Translations under genes and position numbers: made by a program
Origin: Clostridia bacterium
Lineage (GTDB): Bacteria; Bacillota; Clostridia; Peptostreptococcales; Anaerovoracaceae
NCBI GenBank assembly: GCA_024682015.1
Contig: JAIKZT010000205.1
Coordinates: forward strand, 1 to 13,498
Direction of reading: 5' to 3'
Length of the DNA: 13,498 bases
In this document: piece after piece, positions 6,728-12,185 of the stretch
Layout of the letters: the number at the start of each line of letters is the position of its first letter
Numbering within the stretch: the first letter of the stretch is position 1
Notes under the pieces: model-generated
Seen by the model: the letters and a program-made list of their open reading frames with translations, nothing else
Told to the model about the DNA's origin: nothing
Database searches by the model: none

Positions 6728-8644
6728 TTACTTGTTTTCTTCCTCTGCCTTGTGGGCTTCGATGATCTTCTGAGCCAGCTGGCCGGGGACTTCCTCGTAG
6801 CGGTCAAACGCCAGCGTGAAGGTGCCGCGGGCCTGCGTCATGGCGCGCAGATCGTTCGCGTAGCTGAACAGCTCGGCCTGCGGGGCTTCGGCGTGCAGCA
6901 GCGTCTGTCCGACCTGGGGCTCCATGCCGAGCACGATGCCGCGGCGGGTGGGCAGGTCGCCCATGACGGCGCCCACGTAATCCTCGGGAACGAGGATGTC
7001 CAGCTTCATGATGGGCTCGAGCAGGCAGGGCTTGGCTTCGACGATACCCTTCTTGAACGCCAGAGAAGCGGCGATCTTGAAGGACATTTCGTCGGAGTCG
7101 ACGGCGTGGTAGGAACCGTAGTACAGGACGGCCTTGATGTTCTGGCACTTGCAGCCTGCGAGGGGTCCCTTCTCCATGCATTCGCGCAGGCCCTTTTCGA
7201 CCGCGGGAATGAACTGCTTGGGTACGCAGCCGCCGACGGTCTCATCCGCGAATTCGAACTCTTCGGTGGACGGGCTGAAGCGGATGTAGCAGTCGCCGTA
7301 CTGGCCGCTGCCGCCGGTCTGCTTCTTGTGCTTGCCCTGAACGTCGGACGTGCCCTTGATGGTCTCTCTGTAAGCGACCTTCTGGGGAACGACCTCGACG
7401 CCGGCGCCGTAGCGATCCTTCAGCTTGGCCAGCAGGATGCCGGTCTGCAGATCGCCCTGGGTGCCCAGCAGGGACTGACGGGTCTCGACGTTTCTCTCGA
7501 AGCTGAACGAGGGATCTTCTTCCTTCATCTTCGCGATGCCGGCCGCGACCTTGGCATCGTCACCCTTGGCCTTGGGCTCGATGGCAGTGAACAGCGTGGG
7601 CTGCGGATACTCGACTCCGGCCAGCTTCACCTGGTTGGCCTTGTCGCACAGCGTATCGCCGGTCTTCGTGACCTGCAGCTTGCCGAGCGCGACGATGTCG
7701 CCGGGCTTGACTTCGGGCGCTTCGCCCTGGGTCTTGCCGCGCAGGAAGAACATGGAGCCGAGCTTCTCTTCCTTCTCCGCGGAGGGGTTGTAGATCATCA
7801 TGGCCGGGGTCAGCTTGCCGCGGATGACCTTAGCCAGGGAGATCTTGCCGAGGAACGGGTCCGCGATGGTCTTGAAGACATAAGCGCAGGCCGGGCCGTC
7901 GCCGTAGGCGAGTTCGCCTTCCTCAGTCTCGACTTTGCCGCCGGGAGCGGGGATGTACTTCAGGATGTTGTCCAGAATGTCCTTGACGCCTTCGTCCTTG
8001 AGGGCGGAGCAGGTCATGATCGGGCAGATGTCGCCGCCGGCGATGCCTGCCATCAGGCCGGTGTTGAATTCTTCATCCGTGAACTCTTCGCCTTCGAAGA
8101 ACTTCTCCATGAGCGCCTCGTCGGTCTCGGCGATGGCTTCGGTCAGCGCGTCCTTGTCGTCAAGCGTAACGACGGAAGTGCCGAACTTGCCCTTCAGGGC
8201 ATCGATAACCGCGTCCAGGTTGACGTTTTCCTTGTCGATCTTGTTGATGACGAAGAATCTGGGCACGTTGAACTTCTGGCAGGTAGCCCAAGCCTTTTCC
8301 GTACCGACCTGGATGCCGGAGGATGCGTCCACGAAGATGGCGGCAGCTTCAGCAGCCTTTACCGCGGAATTGACTTCGCCAACGAAATCGAAAACGCCCG
8401 GCGTATCGAGGAAGTTGATCTTCGTCTTGTTGTACTCGACGGGTACGATGGACAGGGAGATGGAATATCCCTTTTCGATCTCCATCTTGTCGAAGTCGGA
8501 AACGGTGTTGCCGTCTTCGACTTTACCCATTCTGCTGATGACGCCGGTCTCCTTCAGCGCGGCCTCCAGGAACGTAGTCTTGCCTGTGCCGCCATGGCCG
8601 AGAAGGGCGACGTTTCTGATATTGCTGGTGTTGTAGCCTTTCAT
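6728..8644 (-). CDS. EF-G-like translation-factor GTPase (EF-G2-type paralogue)
   Basis: Cytosolic GTPase of the EF-G superfamily, 638 residues, clearly shorter than canonical EF-G (about 690-700). The G domain has P-loop GHGGTGKTT (16-24), DTPG (80-83) and NKID (134-137). Domain IV keeps HKKQTGGSGQYGD and the tip segment GSYHAVDSDE, and domain V keeps DYVGAVMGDLPTRRG. The P-loop is GHGGTGKT instead of the AHIDAGKT of true EF-G, switch I reads KGYSI where EF-G has RGITI, and the residue after DTPG is Val84 where EF-G has the catalytic His. These mark it as the EF-G2/EF-G-like branch, not the housekeeping fusA product and not a TetM-type ribosome protection protein. Its role is not settled; ribosome binding with slow or altered GTP hydrolysis is plausible. 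The ATG at 8644 has AGGAGG eleven bases upstream. It appears monocistronic, ending at the terminator at 6672-6697. Confidence 0.93.
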   Translation of the reverse strand: MKGYNTSNIRNVALLGHGGTGKTTFLEAALKETGVISRMGKVEDGNTVSDFDKMEIEKGYSISLSIVPVEYNKTKINFLDTPGVFDFVGEVNSAVKAAEAAAIFVDASSGIQVGTEKAWATCQKFNVPRFFVINKIDKENVNLDAVIDALKGKFGTSVVTLDDKDALTEAIAETDEALMEKFFEGEEFTDEEFNTGLMAGIAGGDICPIMTCSALKDEGVKDILDNILKYIPAPGGKVETEEGELAYGDGPACAYVFKTIADPFLGKISLAKVIRGKLTPAMMIYNPSAEKEEKLGSMFFLRGKTQGEAPEVKPGDIVALGKLQVTKTGDTLCDKANQVKLAGVEYPQPTLFTAIEPKAKGDDAKVAAGIAKMKEEDPSFSFERNVETRQSLLGTQGDLQTGILLAKLKDRYGAGVEVVPQKVAYRETIKGTSDVQGKHKKQTGGSGQYGDCYIRFSPSTEEFEFADETVGGCVPKQFIPAVEKGLRECMEKGPLAGCKCQNIKAVLYYGSYHAVDSDEMSFKIAASLAFKKGIVEAKPCLLEPIMKLDILVPEDYVGAVMGDLPTRRGIVLGMEPQVGQTLLHAEAPQAELFSYANDLRAMTQARGTFTLAFDRYEEVPGQLAQKIIEAHKAEEENK

Positions 8645-8695
8645 ATTTCGAACATCCTCCTAAAAAATAGTGAACAATTATTAACGCAACAATTT

Positions 8696-8726
8696 ATTTT
8701 ATCATAGATCGCGCCTTTGTGCGCAA
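8696..8726 (-). promoter_or_regulatory. Weak candidate promoter of the EF-G-like gene
   Basis: On the minus strand TAAAAT (8696-8701) is preceded at 19 bases by TTGCGC (8721-8726). The AT-rich stretch down to the ribosome binding site (8645-8700) suits a promoter or leader and contains AACAATT twice (8673-8679 and 8688-8694) with unknown meaning. The -35 match and spacing are poor. Confidence 0.3.
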
Positions 8727-8743
8727 GTTTTTCGGCGCGAGGC

Positions 8744-10144
8744 TTAGAAATCCGCCGTGCGCGGCGTTCTCGGGAACGGCAGCACGTCGCGGATGTTGGA
8801 TACGCCCGTGAGGTACATGATCATGCGCTCGAAGCCCAGGCCGTAGCCGGAGTGCTTGACCCCGCCATATTTGCGCAGCTCCAGGTACCACCAGTACGTC
8901 TCCTCGTCCATGCCGTTGCGGCGGATCTTGTCGAGCAGCACATCGTAGCGTTCCTCTCTCTGGGAGCCGCCGACGATCTCGCCGACGCCGGGAACGAGCA
9001 GGTCACAGGCCGCGACGGTCTTGCCGTCCTCGTTCTCGCGCATGTAGAACGCCTTGATGGCGGACGGATAGTTGATCAGGAAGACGGGCTTCTTGAACAC
9101 TTCCTCCGTAAGGTAGCGCTCGTGCTCGGACTGCAGATCCATGCCCCAGCCGGTAACGGCGTAGTCGAACTTTCTGCCGCTTGCGACGGCCTTTTCGAGC
9201 AGTTCGACGCCTTCGGTATAGGTGAGCCGCACAAAGTCGCTGTTCACGACGTTGTCGAGGCGCGCCAGCAGGCCCTTATCCACGAAGCTGTTGAAGAACT
9301 GCATCTCCTCGGGGCAGCGCTCCAGCACGAACGTGATGATGTACTTGACCATCTCCTCGATGAGGTCCATCAGCCCCGGCAGCTCCATGAAGGCCACTTC
9401 CGGCTCGATCATCCAGAATTCGGACGCGTGGCGGGCGGTGTTGGAGTTCTCGGCCCGGAACGTGGGACCGAACGTGTAGACGTTCTTAAACGCCAGCGCA
9501 AAGATCTCGGCCTCGAGCTGTCCGGAGACCGTCAGGTTCGCGGACTTGCCGAAGAAGTCCTGCGTGTAATCCGCGGTGCCGTCCTCGTTCTTGGGGACGT
9601 TGTCGAGATCCAGCGTGGTCACCCGGAACATCTCGCCGGCGCCTTCGGCGTCGCTCGCGGTGATGATGGGCGGGTGCGCGTAGACGTAGCCCTTCTCCTG
9701 GAAGAACGTGTGGATGGCGTAGGCCGCGACGCTGCGGACGCGGAACACGGCGGAGAACAGGTTCGTTCTCGGACGCAGGTGAGCCTGCGTGCGCAGGAAT
9801 TCGAGGCTGTGGCGCTTGTTCTGGATGGGGTAATCCGCATCGGACGGCGCCTCGACGGTGATCTCCATCGCCTTGATCTCAAACGGCTGCTTGGCATCCG
9901 GCGTAAGCACGAGCTTGCCCTTGACCACGAGGGCCGTGGCCAGCGGCAGTTTCGCCACTTCGTCGAAGTTGCTGAGGAACTCCTTTTCGTATACGATCTG
10001 AACAGACTTGAAGAAGGTTCCGTCGTTCAGCTCGATAAACCCGAAAGCGTTGGAGTTGCGGTTGTTGCGTATCCAGCCGCACACTTCCACCGGGCTATCC
10101 GCGTATGCAGCCGGATCCTTGAAAATAAGTCTGAGTTCTGTCAT
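8744..10144 (-). CDS. asnS: Asparagine--tRNA ligase
   Basis: Class II aminoacyl-tRNA synthetase that charges tRNA-Asn with asparagine in the cytosol. From the chosen start it is 466 residues, the standard AsnRS length. An N-terminal OB-fold anticodon-binding domain (about 15-100) has VCGWIRNNRNSNAFGFIELN. The catalytic core follows: a motif 1 region at about 132-160 (FRVRSVAAYAIHTFF to HPPIITASDAEGAG), motif 2 FRAENSNTARH at 229-239 with EFWMIEPE after it, and motif 3 GYGLGFERMIMYLTG near 433-447, ending NIRDVLPFPRTPRTADF. An in-frame GTG/ATG extension to 10201 is rejected because the ATG at 10144 has an AAAGGA site and the extra 19 residues have no family counterpart and would cover the promoter leader. 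It has its own promoter at 10205-10233. The presence of AsnRS implies direct asparaginylation, though an amidotransferase route could exist elsewhere. Confidence 0.97.
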   Translation of the reverse strand: MTELRLIFKDPAAYADSPVEVCGWIRNNRNSNAFGFIELNDGTFFKSVQIVYEKEFLSNFDEVAKLPLATALVVKGKLVLTPDAKQPFEIKAMEITVEAPSDADYPIQNKRHSLEFLRTQAHLRPRTNLFSAVFRVRSVAAYAIHTFFQEKGYVYAHPPIITASDAEGAGEMFRVTTLDLDNVPKNEDGTADYTQDFFGKSANLTVSGQLEAEIFALAFKNVYTFGPTFRAENSNTARHASEFWMIEPEVAFMELPGLMDLIEEMVKYIITFVLERCPEEMQFFNSFVDKGLLARLDNVVNSDFVRLTYTEGVELLEKAVASGRKFDYAVTGWGMDLQSEHERYLTEEVFKKPVFLINYPSAIKAFYMRENEDGKTVAACDLLVPGVGEIVGGSQREERYDVLLDKIRRNGMDEETYWWYLELRKYGGVKHSGYGLGFERMIMYLTGVSNIRDVLPFPRTPRTADF

Positions 10145-10180
10145 TTGCTTTTTCCTTTCTGCAAAAAACAATAATTTACA

Positions 10181-10197
10181 GGTGCGTACGACGCACC
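10181..10197 (-). promoter_or_regulatory. Leader hairpin of asnS mRNA
   Basis: GGTGCGT - 3 bases - ACGCACC is a perfect 7-bp hairpin at the predicted 5' end of the asnS transcript (start near 10198). It is followed by UGUAAAUUAUUGUUUUUUG before the ribosome binding site. The leader of about 54 bases is too short for a T-box and has no T-box core. It may protect the 5' end or act as a small attenuator; this is inferred. Confidence 0.45.
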
Positions 10198-10204
10198 ACA
10201 ATTA

Positions 10205-10233
10205 ATCATACAATAAGTGACCCGCACAGACAA
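10205..10233 (-). promoter_or_regulatory. Promoter of asnS
   Basis: On the minus strand TTGTCT (10228-10233, 4 of 6 matches) and TATGAT (10205-10210, 5 of 6 matches) are 17 bases apart. The -35 box lies in the loop and stem edge of the terminator hairpin of the preceding operon, so the two signals share sequence. Confidence 0.65.
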
Positions 10234-10252
10234 GAAAAATCTGTGCGGGTCA
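10218..10252 (-). terminator. Terminator hairpin after the redox operon
   Basis: TGACCCGCACAGA (10218-10230) and TCTGTGCGGGTCA (10240-10252) form a perfect 13-bp stem with a 9-base loop, 25 bases past the stop of the gene at 10278. On the minus strand it is followed by CUUAUUGUAUG, a poor U-run, so termination may be partial and some asnS message could come from readthrough. Confidence 0.7.
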
Positions 10253-10277
10253 GGCTGAAAAATGCGGGATTTCGCCG

Positions 10278-10766
10278 CTATTCCAGAATGTCGGGCTTGC
10301 CGGGATTCGCCTTGCCGTTCAGTTCGACGACCTTCAGGCGGGCGAAGCAGGTGTGGGGAACGCTCGCGAGGTTGTAGGGCGCATCCTTTGTTTCCGGATA
10401 GCGGCCCATACACCGTTTCGCGGCTTCGAACGCGTCGTCCCCTTCCAGGAACTCGATCTCGGCGTTGCCGGCGACGCTGCGGTAGATGGTCGTGCAGTCC
10501 TTCTTTTCGGGCATGGTCTTGATGCCCTCGTTGACCTCCATGAAGAATCCGCACTTCCGGTTCTTCTGCATCAGCGTGTACTTGCGGCCGGCTTTGGCGC
10601 CATGGATGTAGAAATACACCTGGCCGTCCTTCACTTCGTAGGCGAAGTTGACCGTTACCACGTAGGGATACGGCTCGTCCGCCAGCGCCAGATGGATGAT
10701 CGGGCACTCGTCGATGATGCTCACGATCCGGTCGAAATCCGTGACCTCTCTGTCTTTTCTTCTCAT
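10278..10766 (-). CDS. Pyridoxamine 5'-phosphate oxidase-fold flavoprotein (NimA-like)
   Basis: Small split-barrel flavin-binding protein, 162 residues, of the family that includes the 5-nitroimidazole reductase NimA. It begins with the family hallmark MRRKDREVTDFDRIVSIID, followed by HLALADEPYPYVVTVNFAYE (first strands of the barrel), the VYFYIHGAKAGRKYTLMQKN segment typical of the FMN-binding strand and following helix, and CGFFMEVNEG. The rest, ending ARLKVVELNGKANP, completes the barrel. The ATG at 10766 has GAGGA upstream within the end of the rubredoxin gene, and only three bases separate that stop from this ATG, so translation is probably coupled. Last gene of the aldo/keto reductase, rubredoxin operon. 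NimA-like activity is only a family possibility; many relatives have unknown substrates. Confidence 0.9.
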   Translation of the reverse strand: MRRKDREVTDFDRIVSIIDECPIIHLALADEPYPYVVTVNFAYEVKDGQVYFYIHGAKAGRKYTLMQKNRKCGFFMEVNEGIKTMPEKKDCTTIYRSVAGNAEIEFLEGDDAFEAAKRCMGRYPETKDAPYNLASVPHTCFARLKVVELNGKANPGKPDILE

Positions 10767-10769
10767 GGC

Positions 10770-10934
10770 CTATTCCTCGACTTTCTTGAACACGGCCTTG
10801 CCCAGGCCGCAGATGGGGCACATGTAGATCCCCTTGATCTCCTCAAAAGGCGTGCCCGGCTCGACCTTGTTCTTCGGATCCCCCTGCTCGGGGTCGTAGA
10901 CGTAGCCGCACGCGCCGCAAACATACTTGTCCAT
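10770..10934 (-). CDS. Rubredoxin
   Basis: One-iron electron carrier of 54 residues, the same length as classic clostridial rubredoxin. Two iron-binding knuckles are present: CGACGYVYDP (Cys6, Cys9) and CPICGLGKAVF (Cys39, Cys42), with GDP and PGTPF in between as the family requires. The aromatic residue just before the second knuckle, usually Trp in a DDWVCP context, is Tyr37 here (IYMCP). The ATG at 10934 has a strong AGGAGGAGAGT site. It lies 42 bases after the aldo/keto reductase gene and 3 bases before the flavoprotein gene, so it probably carries electrons between an oxidoreductase and the flavin partner; the partners are inferred. In anaerobes rubredoxin also feeds oxygen- and peroxide-detoxifying enzymes. 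Confidence 0.95.
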   Translation of the reverse strand: MDKYVCGACGYVYDPEQGDPKNKVEPGTPFEEIKGIYMCPICGLGKAVFKKVEE

Positions 10935-10953
10935 ACTCTCCTCCTGTGAGACA

Positions 10954-10974
10954 TGGGGACAGTTCCTTGTCCCA
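10954..10974. repeat. Small REP-like palindrome between two operon genes
   Basis: TGGGGACAGTTCCTTGTCCCA folds as GGGACA (10956-10961) with TGTCCC (10968-10973) around a 6-base loop. It occupies most of the 42-base gap between the reductase stop and the rubredoxin ribosome binding site. The GGGGACAG...TGTCCC pattern resembles REP elements linked to RAYT transposases, as remembered and not checked. No transposase is in the window and there is only one copy here. Confidence 0.4.
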
Positions 10975-10976
10975 GT

Positions 10977-12104
10977 TTATTCGATAGCCAGCGCCTTGCA
11001 GGCTTCCTGCAGGCGGGCCGGGATCTCGATGTGCTGCGGGCAGACTTCCATGCACGCGCCGCACTGGATGCACTCGGTGGCCATCGCCTTGCCTTTGCCC
11101 TTTACCTGGAAGTCCAGGTCGCCCTGCGCGTTCTTCATGCTCCCGTAGACCGTCAGCGTGTTGTAAGCGTTGAAAGTGCCAGAGATGCCGATGTTCATCG
11201 GGCAGACGTCCGCGCAGTAGTTGCAGGTCGTGCACGGGATGATGGGGATGGCCGCCATGGCCTCGCGCGCCTTCGCCAGCGTCTCCTTCTGCGCTTCGGT
11301 GAGCCCTCTGAATTCCTTCATAAAGGACACGTTGTCCTCCACCTGCTGCAGCGTGCTCATGCCCGACAGCACGGTGATCAGCCCCGGCAGATCCGCCGCA
11401 AAGCGCACGCCCCAGGACGCCAGCGAGCTGTCCGGCTCAGCGGCCTTCAGGATGTCGGCCACAGCCGCCGGCGGGTTTGCCAGCAGGCCGCCCTTCACGG
11501 GCTCCATGATCACGACGGGCTTGTTGTACTTGCGGCACACTTCGTAGCATTTGCGCGACTGGATGCGGGGGCTCTCCCAATCCGCGTAGTTGATCTGCAG
11601 CTGCACGAACTCCGCCTCTGGATGAGCCTGCAGGATCGCCTCCAGCTTATCCGCGGTGTCGTGGAAGGAGAACCCGAGGTGGCGGATCAGCCCCTCCTCC
11701 TTCTTCTGCAACGCGAAATTCCAGACATCGAACTTCTCGAAGAACGCGGTCCGCTGCTCGCCGAGATTGTGCAGCAGGAAGTAGTCGAAATAGCCCGCGC
11801 CCGTGCGCTCCAGCGACTCGTAGAACGGCGCGAGAGCCTCCTCGCGCGTCTGGCAGGTCTGCCGGGCGGGCAATTTCGTGGCCAGCGTGTAACTGTCCCG
11901 GGGGTGACGCTCTACCAAAGCCTTGCGCGTCGTCTCCTCGCTGCCCTTATAGGCCCAGGCGGTATCGAAATACGTAAAGCCGGCCTCCAGGAACTTGTCG
12001 ACCATCTCGCAGATCTGCGGCAGATCGAATTCCTCGCCGTTTTTGGGAAGGCGCATCAGGCCAAAGCCCAGTTTGCCGGTGTTTTTTCCAAGATAATCTT
12101 CCAT
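10977..12104 (-). CDS. Aldo/keto reductase with C-terminal 2x[4Fe-4S] ferredoxin domain
   Basis: Cytosolic oxidoreductase, 375 residues, combining a TIM-barrel aldo/keto reductase with a bacterial ferredoxin domain. The catalytic tetrad is visible: Asp47 and Tyr52 in FDTAWAY, Lys77 in ATKLP and His112 in FLLHNLG. NAD(P)-binding elements are in the second half, including INYAD, VIMEPVKGG and SGMS. The C-terminus carries two CxxCxxCxxxCP clusters: Cys291, 294, 297, 301 (CTTCNYCADVCP) and Cys345, 348, 351, 355 (CIQCGACMEVCP). Proteins of this layout are common in strict anaerobes and usually have unknown substrates. The start ATG at 12104 is chosen over the ATG at 12110 because AGGAGG lies 7 bases before the former and 1 base before the latter. 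First gene of an operon with rubredoxin and a flavoprotein, suggesting an electron relay. Confidence 0.94.
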   Translation of the reverse strand: MEDYLGKNTGKLGFGLMRLPKNGEEFDLPQICEMVDKFLEAGFTYFDTAWAYKGSEETTRKALVERHPRDSYTLATKLPARQTCQTREEALAPFYESLERTGAGYFDYFLLHNLGEQRTAFFEKFDVWNFALQKKEEGLIRHLGFSFHDTADKLEAILQAHPEAEFVQLQINYADWESPRIQSRKCYEVCRKYNKPVVIMEPVKGGLLANPPAAVADILKAAEPDSSLASWGVRFAADLPGLITVLSGMSTLQQVEDNVSFMKEFRGLTEAQKETLAKAREAMAAIPIIPCTTCNYCADVCPMNIGISGTFNAYNTLTVYGSMKNAQGDLDFQVKGKGKAMATECIQCGACMEVCPQHIEIPARLQEACKALAIE

Positions 12105-12130
12105 AAGCATGCCTCCTTAAACCTGCCTTC

Positions 12131-12159
12131 ATTGTATCATAAAAAAGCGGGCGGGTCAT
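12131..12159 (-). promoter_or_regulatory. Candidate promoter of the reductase-rubredoxin operon
   Basis: On the minus strand ATGACC (12154-12159, 4 of 6 matches) and TACAAT (12131-12136, 5 of 6 matches) are 17 bases apart. The start would be near 12124, about 20 bases before the ATG. The -35 box and spacer lie inside the terminator hairpin and U-run of the upstream symporter gene. Confidence 0.55.
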
Positions 12160-12172
12160 CGCAGACCCGCCC
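12141..12172 (-). terminator. Rho-independent terminator of the symporter gene
   Basis: In minus-strand RNA, GGGCGGGUC and GACCCGCCC form a perfect 9-bp stem with a 6-base loop, followed by GCUUUUUUAUG. It begins 13 bases past the symporter stop codon and is one of the strongest terminators in the window. Confidence 0.92.
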
Positions 12173-12185
12173 AAAGAAGCGCTCT

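Noticed and set aside
8645..8658. Tiny four-codon open frame (ATG TTC GAA ATA TGA) overlapping the EF-G-like start
   Set aside because: Its ATG touches AGGAGG with no spacing, so ribosomes should not start there; it is most likely chance.
6701..8707. Long plus-strand open frame of 668 codons opposite the EF-G-like gene, and similar long ones at 5250-6719, 8717-10174 and 10953-12263
   Set aside because: Each mirrors a well-recognised minus-strand gene, gives low-complexity products rich in Asp, His, Arg and Gln or in Leu, Gly and Val with no family motif, and arises from the codon bias of GC-rich genes.
8709..8740. Possible terminator hairpin after asnS (TCGCGCC / GGCGCGA)
   Set aside because: The 7-bp stem has an 18-base loop and no U-run on the minus strand, so it is too weak to call as a terminator.
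10145..10201. Longer start for asnS at 10201
   Set aside because: The extra 19 residues (Cys-, Phe- and Lys-rich) have no AsnRS counterpart and the ATG at 10144 gives the standard 466-residue length with a ribosome binding site.
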